Program-made: the position numbers and the translations under genes
Notes under the pieces: model-generated
What the model saw: only the letters and a program-made list of their open reading frames with translations
Database searches by the model: none
What the model was told of the DNA's origin: nothing
Origin: Halorhabdus tiamatea SARL4B
GTDB taxonomy: Archaea > Halobacteriota > Halobacteria > Halobacteriales > Haloarculaceae
Reading direction: 5' to 3'
NCBI RefSeq assembly: GCF_000470655.1
Contig: NC_021921.1
Span: 2,542,001 to 2,606,000 of the forward strand
DNA length: 64,000 bases
Shown here: positions 9,273 to 17,889 of the stretch, piece after piece
Position numbering within the stretch: the stretch's first letter is position 1
How the letters are laid out: each line of letters opens with the position of its first letter

Positions 9273-10319
9273 ATGGCCAGCACCAACACCATCGGCGAGG
9301 GGGTGGCTGCGGATCTCGTCGAACCGGCCGACGGCGAGGATGTGACGTGTACCGCCTGCGCCCACCGGTGTACGCTCTCGCCCGGCCAGCGGGGGATCTG
9401 TGACGTCCGGGAGAACGTCGACGGCGAGTTGCGTCTGTTGACCTACGGAAAAGTCCACGACCCGACGCCCGGCCCGCCGGGGACGGTCGACCCGATCGAG
9501 AAGAAGCCGCTGTATCACTTTCACCCGACGACGCGCGTACTGAGTTTCGGCGGGGCCTCGTGTAACTTCGCGTGTCAGTTCTGCCAGAACCACCACATCG
9601 CCTTCGCCGCGCCCGAGGACATCCCGCTGCGAGACGTCACTCCCACAGAGGCGGCGACGAGTGCGACCACCCAGGGCTGTGCGGGCGTCGCCTGGACGTA
9701 CAACGAGCCGACGATCTACGCCGAGTACGTCCGTGACGGCGCGAGCGAGGCCCACGAAGCGGGGCGATACACCGCAATCGTCACGAACGGCTATTTCACC
9801 GCGGAGTTCGTCGAGGAAGTCGGCCCCTACCTCGATGCCGCCAACGTCGACATCAAGGGCTTCCGAGACGGGCCACACGTCGAGTACATGGGTGCCCGTC
9901 TGGAGCCGACGCTACGCGGTGCCGAGTTGCTCCACGAGACCGACACCCACCTGGAGGTTACGTACCTCGTGATTCCCGACCTCAACGACGACCCGGCGGA
10001 GATTCGCGCCTTCGCCGAGTGGGTCCGCGACGATCTCGACCGGTCGGTGCCGGTCCACTTCACCCGGTTCCACCCGGACCACCAGATGCAGGACCGGCCA
10101 GCGACGCCAGTCGAGACACTCGAAACCGCCGCCGAGATCGCCCGCGAGGTGGGCATCGAGTTCGTCTACGTCGGCAACGTTCCCGGTCACGCCGACAACG
10201 ACACGCGGTGTCCGGACTGCGGGCAAATCTGGATCAGGCGCAACGGGTTCCGGGCGAGCGTCGAGGTCGATCTCGATGGGGCGTGTGACTGTGGACGTCA
10301 GATCGACGTGGTGAGCTGA
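9273..10319 (+). CDS. amrS: AmmeMemoRadiSam-system radical SAM enzyme
   Basis: A 348-residue radical-SAM protein of the pyruvate-formate-lyase-activase-like type. The N-terminus has a Cys cluster ('CTACAHRCTLSPGQRGICDV'). The SAM [4Fe-4S] motif is 'CNFACQFCQN' (CxxxCxxC) near residue 97, followed by 'GVAWTYNEPTIYAEYV' and 'DIKGFRD'. The C-terminus has four more cysteines in two CxxC-like pairs (CPDC and CDC). This matches the AmmeMemoRadiSam family. Its usual partners, MEMO and AMMECR1, are not in the window. The reaction is not established from the sequence. Confidence 0.9.
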   Translation: MASTNTIGEGVAADLVEPADGEDVTCTACAHRCTLSPGQRGICDVRENVDGELRLLTYGKVHDPTPGPPGTVDPIEKKPLYHFHPTTRVLSFGGASCNFACQFCQNHHIAFAAPEDIPLRDVTPTEAATSATTQGCAGVAWTYNEPTIYAEYVRDGASEAHEAGRYTAIVTNGYFTAEFVEEVGPYLDAANVDIKGFRDGPHVEYMGARLEPTLRGAELLHETDTHLEVTYLVIPDLNDDPAEIRAFAEWVRDDLDRSVPVHFTRFHPDHQMQDRPATPVETLETAAEIAREVGIEFVYVGNVPGHADNDTRCPDCGQIWIRRNGFRASVEVDLDGACDCGRQIDVVS

Positions 10320-10364
10320 GAGTACCGGCCTCCGGGGTTCCCCTGTTCTCCCTGCTCCCGATCG

Positions 10365-11708
10365 TCACGCGTCTTTGGCGGCCCCGCTTTGGTCTTCGCG
10401 CTTCGATAGATCGACCCGAACCTCCAGCACTCGGTTGTTCGCGACCGTCTCGGCGACGAGGACCACGCCGTCGTAGGTCACGCGGTCGCCCTCGTCGACG
10501 AGACGGCCGGTTCGGTCCATGATCAGACCGGCAATCGTCTCGAAGGTGCCGCTTTCGGGGAGTTCAGTGCCGGTCGCTTCGTTGACCTCGTGGACGTTGA
10601 GTTCACCACGCACGATGGCGGTGTCGTCTTCGAGCCACCGGATCGGCGTCGCCTCCTGCTCTGTGAGTACCTCCCCGATAATCTCCTCGACGATGTCCTC
10701 GATAGTGACGATCCCGGACGTCGTTCCGTACTCGTCGACGACGATCGCCATGCGACGTCGCTTCTCGCGAAGCTCGGTCAGCAACTCGTCGACGTCCTTC
10801 GTTTCCGGGACGACGTGGGGCTCGCTGGCGACGGCGCGGAGTGACACCGTCTCGCCGCGAAACTGTGCGTCGACCAGGTCCCGGACGTGGACAGTCCCGA
10901 CGACTGTATCGAGGACGCCCTCGTAGACGGGCAACTCGTTGCGGTCGTGCTCCAGGCACGTCTCGATGGCCGTCTCGAGGTCCGTCTCGACTTCGATCGC
11001 GACGACGTCCAGCCGGGGGACCATCGTCTCCTTGACGATCCGGTTGTGAAACCGCAGCAGGCGCTGGAGCATCTGGTGTTCGGCGTCGGTGAAGACGCCG
11101 GCCCGCTGGCCAGCCGTGATCACCTCCTCGACCTCCGATCGCGTGACGTAGACTTCCTCGAGGGTCCCCTCGCTTCCCATGAGGCGATTCACGCCGTCGG
11201 TCAGGACGTCGAAAACCGCCACGAGCGGATACATGAGTTGTTGCATGAGACGCAGGGGCCGGGCGATTCGGAGCGCCCACGACTGGCTGTGTTCGACGGC
11301 GTAGGACTTCGGTGCGCTCTCGCCGAACAGCAATACGAGCGACGTCACACCGAAGGTAGCGATCAACACCGATTGGCCAGGGTCGAAATACAGCCCCAGG
11401 AGTCCGGTCGTGATGGCGGACATGCCGATGTTGGCGACGTTGTTCCCGACGAGGATCGTCACCAGTAGCCTGCGCGGGTCAGCCTTCAGCGTCGAGAGCG
11501 TCTCCGCGCCGGCAACCTCGTCCTCGACGAGCGTCGCGATGCGATGGTCGGCCAGCGAGAAGATAGCGATCTCAGAGGACGCGAAAAACGCCGAGAACGC
11601 GACGAGAACCACGACAGCCAGGATACCAACACCGGTAATCGTTCCCTGGGACACGTCGAGCATCGCCACCAGCCCCTCAAGTATCGAAACCGTACCAGGC
11701 GTGTACAT
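10365..11708 (-). CDS. CNNM/HlyC-type membrane protein with CBS pair and CorC domain
   Basis: A 447-residue inner-membrane protein. Residues ~20-200 form the CNNM transmembrane domain ('FSAFFASSEIAIFSL', 'RRLLVTILVGNNVANIG', 'LLFGESAPKSYAVEHS'). Two CBS motifs follow ('VVAIEVETDLETAIETCLEHD' broken near residue 230 and 'MAIVVDEYGTTSGIVTIEDI' near 325), then a CorC/HlyC C-terminal domain from ~350. These proteins are linked to magnesium or other divalent-cation efflux; the older 'hemolysin' name is not supported by function. A downstream start at MLDVSQ (residue 17) is possible. It is convergent with the radical-SAM gene. Confidence 0.9.
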   Translation of the reverse strand: MYTPGTVSILEGLVAMLDVSQGTITGVGILAVVVLVAFSAFFASSEIAIFSLADHRIATLVEDEVAGAETLSTLKADPRRLLVTILVGNNVANIGMSAITTGLLGLYFDPGQSVLIATFGVTSLVLLFGESAPKSYAVEHSQSWALRIARPLRLMQQLMYPLVAVFDVLTDGVNRLMGSEGTLEEVYVTRSEVEEVITAGQRAGVFTDAEHQMLQRLLRFHNRIVKETMVPRLDVVAIEVETDLETAIETCLEHDRNELPVYEGVLDTVVGTVHVRDLVDAQFRGETVSLRAVASEPHVVPETKDVDELLTELREKRRRMAIVVDEYGTTSGIVTIEDIVEEIIGEVLTEQEATPIRWLEDDTAIVRGELNVHEVNEATGTELPESGTFETIAGLIMDRTGRLVDEGDRVTYDGVVLVAETVANNRVLEVRVDLSKREDQSGAAKDA

Positions 11709-11755
11709 ACACTGAGATGGGGGAGAGTCCTGAAAAGGTCGGGGTCCGTCCCCGA

Positions 11756-12718
11756 TCAGATGTCCAGCTTCCCGATCTCTTCTTTGAGCATCTCGCCGGA
11801 TTCGACGAACTGCTCGCGTTCGCGCTCGTCGAGGTCCAGATCGACGACGCGCCGAATCCCGCCGCGGTTGACGACAGCGGGGAGACTGAGGTAAACGTCT
11901 TCGAGGCCGTACTGGCCGTCCAAGAGGGTCGAGACCGTCAGAATCGAGTTCTCGTCGCGGATGATACTCTCGACGATCTCGGTCGTCGCCAGTCCGATCG
12001 CGTAGTAGGTCGCGCCCTTCCGGTCGATGATCTCGTAGGCGGCACCCCGGACCTCCTCGGCGATCACCTCGCGGTTTTGCATGTCACAGTCCAGGTCACA
12101 GACCGGACAGTAATCGTCGAAGGGGACGCCGGCCATGTGGGTCGCGCTCCAGACCAGGACTTCACCGTCGCCGTGCTCGCCGATGACGTAGGCGTGGACG
12201 TTCCGGGCGTCGATGTTGCAGTTCTCACTCAGGACGTTCCGGAACCGCGCCGTGTCGAGGACGGTGCCGGTCCCGATGACACGGTGGCGAGGCAACCCGG
12301 AAACTTTCCAGGTGACATACGAGAGGACGTCGACGGGATTGGCGACTACCAGGAGGACAGCGTCGTCGGCGAGCCCGTCGGTGATCCGCGGGATCATGTC
12401 GTGGAAGATGTCGACGTTGCGGCCGAGCAACTCGAGTCGAGTCTCGCCGGGCTTCTGGCTCGCGCCGGCGGCGATGATCACGACGTCGGCGTCGTGGGCG
12501 TCTTCGTAATCGCCGGCGTAGATGTCGACGGGCTTGACGAACGAGGCTCCGTGGCGCAGGTCCATCGCCTCTCCCTCGGCCTTCTCGTGATCGATGTCGA
12601 CGAGCACGATCTCGGAGACCGAGCCACTCATCATCAACGCGTAGGCCGTCGTCGCGCCGACGTCCCCCGCACCGATGATCGCGACTTTGCCCTTGATCGC
12701 TTGCTCCGATATTGTCAT
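11756..12718 (-). CDS. ldh: L-lactate dehydrogenase-type member of the LDH/MDH family
   Basis: A 320-residue NAD-dependent 2-hydroxyacid dehydrogenase. The Rossmann motif is 'IIGAGDVGATTAYALM' (about residues 14-29). The substrate-specificity loop reads 'AGASQKPGETRLELLGRN'. Gln88 sits at the position that is Gln in lactate and Arg in malate dehydrogenases, and Arg94 matches the catalytic-loop Arg. The catalytic His is in 'VIGEHGDGE' (H182), and the carboxylate-binding Arg in 'TVLDTARFR'. Many haloarchaeal annotations would call this mdh, but the Gln argues for pyruvate/lactate. The start at 12718 is chosen because upstream residues are not family-like. Confidence is high for the family, moderate for the substrate. 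Confidence 0.85.
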   Translation of the reverse strand: MTISEQAIKGKVAIIGAGDVGATTAYALMMSGSVSEIVLVDIDHEKAEGEAMDLRHGASFVKPVDIYAGDYEDAHDADVVIIAAGASQKPGETRLELLGRNVDIFHDMIPRITDGLADDAVLLVVANPVDVLSYVTWKVSGLPRHRVIGTGTVLDTARFRNVLSENCNIDARNVHAYVIGEHGDGEVLVWSATHMAGVPFDDYCPVCDLDCDMQNREVIAEEVRGAAYEIIDRKGATYYAIGLATTEIVESIIRDENSILTVSTLLDGQYGLEDVYLSLPAVVNRGGIRRVVDLDLDEREREQFVESGEMLKEEIGKLDI

Positions 12719-12863
12719 GGGCCCGCTTGTTGGCAGACGGACATAAAGATTCGGAGCCAGGACGACGGAGCCGGTCGTCGCCGAGCGCATCAGCCACCAG
12801 AAACAGCGCCTGCGGTAGTGAGCGTGTGCCGGGAACGCTACTGACGTCTGGTCGCCCAGTGAT

Positions 12864-14135
12864 TCAAGCGACGCTGATGTGCTCGACCGGGAGTCGGTCG
12901 GCGTCTATGTCCAGCCGGTCGACGAGCAGTCCAAAGACGAGTTCTCGCGGGAACGACTCTGGCCCACCGTCGAGAACGCTGTCGAGTTCGACTTCACCCG
13001 GAAGTTCCCGGTCGTCGAGTGCGGTCTGGAGTTCGTCGGCGGTCGTGACTTCGCCCTCGAGTGCACCCGCTAACTCCTCGAACGCCAACGTGGCCTCGAT
13101 CGTCGCGACGAGGTACTCCCGCGCCCGGGCAGTCGGGTTCGACAGCGACGGGATCGTCGAGAGGTACTCGGCGGCACTGGACTCCTCGACGTCGATCGCC
13201 GTCGAGACCCAGTCTTCGACGTCGCTTCGCGTCGCATCGGGCGATAGCTCCTCGACGGCGTCGGCACACAGTTCGGCCTCTTCGTCGGCGATCTCGTGGA
13301 AGACGTTGCCGACGACGACCGCATCAGCGCCGGCTTCGAGGACGGCTTGGACGTTCTCTCGGGAGTCGAGCCCGCCGCCGTACCAGAGTCGCGACCACGA
13401 GAGCGCCTCAGATACGTCCTCGAGGATAGCTTCGGCCTCCTCGCCGCCGAAGGTTCCGGAGTACTCCAGGTAGACGATCTCGGATTCGAGGACTGTCTCG
13501 GCGACCATCGCGCGCTGTTTGGCCGCTCGCGGACTGAGGAGGTCGTCTTCCGTCACCGAGGCCTCCCGGGCGGCCGCGCTGTCAAGGTTCATGATGATGT
13601 ACGCCTCGAAGACGGCTTCCTGAAGCGTCCACGCCGAGAACAGCGAGACGATGCGTCGTTCGAGCCCGTCTCCCAACGGGATCGGGAGTTTGTCTTCGAG
13701 GTACGACGGCCCGAGTTCCTCCCGGAGATACTCGATCCCGGACCCCAGCGTCCCGACGATCGCCTCGGTGTCGCCGTTGAGCACCTGTGGGACGGCGAAG
13801 TAATCGGCCTGTTCGCGGGTCCGTTCGGTGACCTGCCGGACGCCGCTCGGTTCCTGGATGGCCGGACGGGGCCGCCCGGCGACGAGTTCGAGGGTTTCCT
13901 CGGTATTCTGGCCCGTGACGTCTTTCGAGCCGCCGACCTCCAGCGCGCCGGTGTGTTGGAGATAGAGCGGAAACAAAAGCGGGAGCTTCTTGTCTTCTTC
14001 CGGATCGATCTTCGTGACGTGATCCCACGCCGCCGGCACCGGGTTGGTGTCGACGGGCAGGACGGTCCGTCCGGCCAGCGAGAGCGTTCGCGTCGCCGAC
14101 TCGAACGTCGTAGCGATATCGTCGATACTCGGCAT
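12864..14135 (-). CDS. GGGP/heptaprenylglyceryl-phosphate synthase family protein (PcrB-like TIM barrel), long form
   Basis: A 423-residue protein, about twice the length of typical geranylgeranylglyceryl-phosphate synthases. The early part has 'AWDHVTKIDPEEDKKLP', matching the family's glycerol-phosphate/DPD region. The phosphate-binding end of the barrel is clear: 'YLEYSGTFGG' (~residue 225), 'LWYGGGLDSRENVQAVLEAG' (~250) and 'ADAVVVGNVFHEIADEE'. The enzyme class attaches an isoprenoid chain to glycerol-1-phosphate, the first committed step of archaeal ether lipids. The last ~150 residues are acidic and helical, with no recognised domain. Position near idsA and the geranylgeranyl reductase supports a lipid role. 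Confidence 0.72.
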   Translation of the reverse strand: MPSIDDIATTFESATRTLSLAGRTVLPVDTNPVPAAWDHVTKIDPEEDKKLPLLFPLYLQHTGALEVGGSKDVTGQNTEETLELVAGRPRPAIQEPSGVRQVTERTREQADYFAVPQVLNGDTEAIVGTLGSGIEYLREELGPSYLEDKLPIPLGDGLERRIVSLFSAWTLQEAVFEAYIIMNLDSAAAREASVTEDDLLSPRAAKQRAMVAETVLESEIVYLEYSGTFGGEEAEAILEDVSEALSWSRLWYGGGLDSRENVQAVLEAGADAVVVGNVFHEIADEEAELCADAVEELSPDATRSDVEDWVSTAIDVEESSAAEYLSTIPSLSNPTARAREYLVATIEATLAFEELAGALEGEVTTADELQTALDDRELPGEVELDSVLDGGPESFPRELVFGLLVDRLDIDADRLPVEHISVA

Positions 14136-14219
14136 TGATAGGTGATTGTGGTCGCCCCGCTAATATAGCCCTCGCTCTCGACTGTCTGGCTGTCCGGACG
14201 ACAGGTTCGACGCCGTCTG

Positions 14220-15764
14220 TCAAAACAGGACGTTCGAGACCGGGAACAGGAGCGGAAAGACGTTCGATGAAAGGAGACTGGCCATCTTGTTGACCTCAAG
14301 CGGCCAGGTCGGTGCGTCCTGGAGAGCCGCCCACTCGGGGCCCTCGGAGTTCTCGAAGGAGTCAATGCGGTCGCCCGCGGCTGGCGTCCGGTCGATGTCG
14401 ACCTCACGCGCCGTGCCCTGGTACTTCCGGGCGATCCGATGTTTGTCCCGGACCATCTTTGCGTGCATCGACCAGAAGGAGTAATAGCCCCACGCGCCGG
14501 CCCCGAGCGCGTAGCCGACGACCGGACCGACGAAACTGATGAGCCAGACGGCCGTCGTCAGCGGGTCGCCGATCGCCATGACGCCTTCGGGCGGGATTGC
14601 TCGCCCGCCAACGACGTACAGCCGATAGACCAGATAGAGCCCCGCCATCGTGAGGATCACGTTGATCCGGATGGCGAAGCGGCCGAGGTCACGGAAGCCG
14701 CCGTAGCCGTCGACGTGGAACGGCTCGTAGGTCAGATCGACGTCGCTGTACTCACCGTTTGCGTTCAGCAACCGGTTGAAGTACCGGACGACGACGAGAA
14801 ACTGGAAGGCGGCCACGCCGAGGACGGCGTTGAGCGTGGTGTTGACGACGAGTCCGAGCCCGTAGGCGAGTTCCTGGGGGCCGTTTCCGATCAACCAGAT
14901 GATGGCGAACTGGGCGGCGACGAGCACGCCGAACACGCGGGAGGGTGAGAGCCCGTAGACGGACAGTCGGAGGCTGTCGTGCAGGTCCGTCAGGAAGTGC
15001 CGGTAGGCCAGTTCGTCGCCGACGATATCGTTCGTCCGCGTGCCAAGCGTCACGAAGAGATGCTCGATCCGGAGCGTCGCCTCGTAGAGGAACTGACCGG
15101 CGACGAGCAACAGCAGGAGATACCCCGAGACGAAGACCACGTTCGGATCGATTGCGCTGGGATGATCGGCGGTGACGGTCAGAAATACCGACGTTCCGAC
15201 GCCGGCCACCAGGGCCCCGACGAGTCCGTAGATGGCGAGTGCCGACGGAAATTCGCGGTACTCGACCACGTCGACCGTCGACAGCAACCACAGCAACACC
15301 GGCGTGATGGCGATGTAGAGTGCGAACAGCCCCGCGTCGGGTCCCGCGATCGTCGGGAAGAGGTCAGTGATCGGGCCGACGGACGGGTCAACCCACGCGC
15401 CGACCGCGAGAAGCACGGTCGCCACCAGAATCACGAGCGGGGTGTGTCGCAGGAGTTGTCGGGGGACGCCGTCGATGAACGCGAACTGGGCCTCCTCGCC
15501 GGTTTCACGATAGCCCCCGTCTGAATCGCGTTCGACCCGCTCGAACGTCGGTCGGTCGCCCGTCTCGGGTTCGATTGTGAGATACGGGAACGACTCACCT
15601 CGCGTCACCTGGGGGACGATCTCACAGATCCGGTGGAGATGGAGGTCGGTACCCCCATCGGTCCAGCGAATCCACAGCGATCCGAGTAGTTCGTCGTCTT
15701 CGGGCCGGTCGGCCCGCCAGTTCTCTCGTGTCGTCGCGGTTTCGGTCACGTCCGCCTCGCCCAT
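14220..15764 (-). CDS. Polytopic membrane protein of unknown function
   Basis: A 514-residue protein. The first ~105 residues are soluble and acidic ('WIRWTDGGTDLHLHRICEIV'). They are followed by about eight hydrophobic segments between residues 108 and 425 (e.g. 'PLVILVATVLLAVGAWV', 'ALAIYGLVGALVAGVGTSVF', 'GYLLLLLVAGQFLYEA'). The next ~60 residues are polar and contain 'KHRIARKYQGTAREVDIDR'; the end is hydrophobic. No family was recognised. A near-palindrome and a TATA-like element lie directly upstream. It is downstream of, and on the same strand as, two small membrane proteins. Confidence 0.7.
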   Translation of the reverse strand: MGEADVTETATTRENWRADRPEDDELLGSLWIRWTDGGTDLHLHRICEIVPQVTRGESFPYLTIEPETGDRPTFERVERDSDGGYRETGEEAQFAFIDGVPRQLLRHTPLVILVATVLLAVGAWVDPSVGPITDLFPTIAGPDAGLFALYIAITPVLLWLLSTVDVVEYREFPSALAIYGLVGALVAGVGTSVFLTVTADHPSAIDPNVVFVSGYLLLLLVAGQFLYEATLRIEHLFVTLGTRTNDIVGDELAYRHFLTDLHDSLRLSVYGLSPSRVFGVLVAAQFAIIWLIGNGPQELAYGLGLVVNTTLNAVLGVAAFQFLVVVRYFNRLLNANGEYSDVDLTYEPFHVDGYGGFRDLGRFAIRINVILTMAGLYLVYRLYVVGGRAIPPEGVMAIGDPLTTAVWLISFVGPVVGYALGAGAWGYYSFWSMHAKMVRDKHRIARKYQGTAREVDIDRTPAAGDRIDSFENSEGPEWAALQDAPTWPLEVNKMASLLSSNVFPLLFPVSNVLF

Positions 15765-15802
15765 TCGTAGCCGGCAATCCTGCGTGCGATGTGAAAAAAG
15801 TT

Positions 15803-15831
15803 CCTATAAACCAACCGATGTACACCGGTTG
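15803..15831 (-). promoter_or_regulatory. Promoter with 20-bp near-palindrome before the 514-residue membrane protein
   Basis: On the minus strand a TATA-like TTTATAGG (15803-15811) lies about 40 bp before the start at 15764. Immediately upstream of it (15812-15831) is CAACCG-ATGTACAC-CGGTTG, a palindrome with 6-bp perfect arms and 18 of 20 positions symmetric. The position next to the TATA/BRE suggests a repressor or activator site. No cognate regulator was identified. Confidence 0.55.
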
Positions 15832-15847
15832 TGAAATATAGATAGCT

Positions 15848-16336
15848 CTACAGGAACTTCCCGGAGTCGAAGTAATGGGCGAGGACGTACCCGCCGAGAA
15901 ACATGCCGCTACCGACGTTGCCGAGCAGGTGGTTCTCCATCCGGACGTACCACGCCAGGATCGCGATTCCCGCGACGAGGATCACGATGCCGGCGAGAAA
16001 GCCGAAGGCGGCGGGGCCATCCGGCAGGATCGCCCGAAGTTGCCCGAGGACGCCACCGGCTCCCTGGCCGCCCGTGTCGGCGGCCCCGTTCATCGTCGGG
16101 GCGTCCGTGCTTTCCCCCATGTCGTCGACGAAGACGCCCTCCTCGGCGTAGTGAGCGACGAGATAGCCCGACCAGGACGTGAACCCGGCGACGTAGACCA
16201 GCAGCACCTCGCCCTGGCTGGCCCAGATGAAGCCCGAGGACATCGACCCGGCCGTGATCGCCAACCCGAGGATCAGGCCGACAGCGCTTCCGACGCGTGC
16301 GATCGGTGAATCGGTCGACTGGGACTGGCGTGCCAT
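15848..16336 (-). CDS. Small four-helix membrane protein, tandem paralogue B
   Basis: A 162-residue protein with four predicted membrane segments: 'VGLILGLAITAGSMSSGFIW', 'VLLVYVAGFTSWSGYLVAHY', 'AAFGFLAGIVILVAGIAILA' and 'GNVGSGMFLGGYVLAHYF'. A ~40-residue acidic, Gly-rich loop separates the two pairs. It begins 1 bp after the stop of the upstream gene (TGA-g-ATG on the minus strand), so the two are translationally coupled. Architecture and the repeated G-Y-x-x-x-H motif match the upstream paralogue. Function unknown. Confidence 0.75.
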   Translation of the reverse strand: MARQSQSTDSPIARVGSAVGLILGLAITAGSMSSGFIWASQGEVLLVYVAGFTSWSGYLVAHYAEEGVFVDDMGESTDAPTMNGAADTGGQGAGGVLGQLRAILPDGPAAFGFLAGIVILVAGIAILAWYVRMENHLLGNVGSGMFLGGYVLAHYFDSGKFL

Positions 16337-16337
16337 C

Positions 16338-16814
16338 TCAGAGCGTCACCCCGTTGATCCCGATGTGGCCGAAGATGTACCCGCCGATACAGACCACACC
16401 CGCGGCGACGCCGAGGGTCGCGTCCCAGGACTGGATCGTGAGCGCGAACAACCGCATCCCCGCGCCGAGCCCGACGACGCCGACGAGGACGAACCCGCCG
16501 CGGGCCAGGAGTACGCCGTCGACACCACCCGAGTCAGTCGCGCCGAGTTCGTGCGGCTGGTCGTCTGGAACCGGCACGAACGCCGAGGCGAACGACTCGT
16601 CGGGATCGAGGTAGGTCCCGACCTGCGTGAGGTGATACCCGGCGAAGAAGAACGCGAACCCGATCGAGACGACGCCGACCCTGATCGCCGGGTTCGACCC
16701 GTCGAGCAACGGGAGCGACGGCGAGAACGCCGACAGCGTCGCGGTTCCCGCGCCGAATCCGACCACCAGATTCCCGGCTACCGCCCAGAAGAGTTCCCGC
16801 AACTCTGGAAGCAT
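16338..16814 (-). CDS. Small four-helix membrane protein, tandem paralogue A
   Basis: A 158-residue membrane protein with the same plan as its downstream neighbour: two hydrophobic segments, a soluble loop ('YLDPDESFASAFVPVPDDQP'), then two more ending in 'GVVCIGGYIFGHIGINGVTL'. The motif G-Y-x-x-x-H occurs at the end of each half ('AGYHLTQVG', 'GGYIFGHIG'), which suggests an internal duplication as well as a gene duplication. No known family was recognised. It lies upstream of the paralogue and downstream of idsA on the same strand. Confidence 0.75.
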   Translation of the reverse strand: MLPELRELFWAVAGNLVVGFGAGTATLSAFSPSLPLLDGSNPAIRVGVVSIGFAFFFAGYHLTQVGTYLDPDESFASAFVPVPDDQPHELGATDSGGVDGVLLARGGFVLVGVVGLGAGMRLFALTIQSWDATLGVAAGVVCIGGYIFGHIGINGVTL

Positions 16815-16890
16815 GCCCGATCCACGCCGGCAGAATCACATAAAGCCACCGCTCCCCCGAATTTCGGCCGGTGGTCGTCGAATCGACAAC

Positions 16891-17817
16891 TCAGACGTCG
16901 CGTTCGGTGATGAAGCGCCCGAGCGCCTCGAGTTTCTCCCGGCCCGGCGAGTCCGGAAGAGCGGCGATAGCCGCGCGTGCCTCGTCGATGAGGTCGTTCA
17001 TCTGCTGTTCGGCGAAGTCCATACTTCCCTCGGCTTCCAGGATCTCCATGACTTCCTGGACGTCCTCGTCGGTGGTCTCCTCGAAGGGTTTGTCGAGGAT
17101 GTCGTAGACGCGGTCGTCGTCGGCGTGGACCACCATCAGCGTCCGCTTGCCGGCCCGGACGTCGTTGCCGATCTTCTCGCGGCCCTTGCCCTCCTGGAAG
17201 TCGAGCAGGTCGTCGCGGATCTGGAAGGCGGGACCCAGCGACGTGAATCCGTCGAGGTCGAGGTCCGTCTCGGCGAGCGCGAGCGGCGCGTCGACACAGA
17301 GTTCGAGCAGCGCACCAGTCTTGCGTCGGACCATTGTCATGTACTCCTCGACGGTGATGTCCCGGCGGTCGGCGAAGTCGATGTCCATCTGCTCGCCGTT
17401 AGTGACTGTAATGACGGTATCGAGCGCCAGGTCGCGGGTCTCGGGTGGGAAACACAGGATCGCCTTCGCGAACATCATGTCGCCGAGATTGATCGCGCTG
17501 CCCTCGCCGTGTTTGGCCCACAGCGTCGGCTCGCCACGACGGTACTCGTCGCCGTCGATGATGTCGTCGTGGACGAGCGTGAAGTTGTGGAGGAGTTCGA
17601 CCCCGGCGGCGATGTCCAGGGCGTCCTCCCGTGGGACATCGACTATCTCCGAGACCAGAAACACCAGCCCCGGCCGGATCCGCTTCCCACCCGTCGCGAC
17701 CGGATACCAGAGTCGTTCGGCGTACTCGAACTCCTCGAGCCACTCCTGGATGCGAGCGTCGACCGTCGGTTTGACCTCGTCCTGCAGCCACGCGAAGACG
17801 TCGTCTTCGTCAGTCAT
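16891..17817 (-). CDS. idsA: Polyprenyl (geranylgeranyl) diphosphate synthase
   Basis: A 308-residue trans-prenyltransferase that condenses IPP with allylic diphosphates to make the C20 (or C25) chain for archaeal lipids. The first Asp-rich motif is DDIID (84-88) in 'LVHDDIIDGDEYRRG', the second DDLLD (202-206) in 'QIRDDLLDFQEGKG'. The IPP-binding 'GGKRIRPGL' is at ~43-51, and Lys motifs 'RRKTGALLE' and 'AGKRTLMVVHA' are present. The start at 17817 (MTDEDDVF) is preferred to an ATG five codons upstream. It lies 72 bp downstream of the helical gene at 17890 on the same strand. Confidence 0.95.
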   Translation of the reverse strand: MTDEDDVFAWLQDEVKPTVDARIQEWLEEFEYAERLWYPVATGGKRIRPGLVFLVSEIVDVPREDALDIAAGVELLHNFTLVHDDIIDGDEYRRGEPTLWAKHGEGSAINLGDMMFAKAILCFPPETRDLALDTVITVTNGEQMDIDFADRRDITVEEYMTMVRRKTGALLELCVDAPLALAETDLDLDGFTSLGPAFQIRDDLLDFQEGKGREKIGNDVRAGKRTLMVVHADDDRVYDILDKPFEETTDEDVQEVMEILEAEGSMDFAEQQMNDLIDEARAAIAALPDSPGREKLEALGRFITERDV

Positions 17818-17889
17818 TACCTCCACTCTCAAGCGCAGGGAACCTCGGTCTTTCGGTCGGTGACCGTCGGCGTCTCGCGCCGGTGGCGT

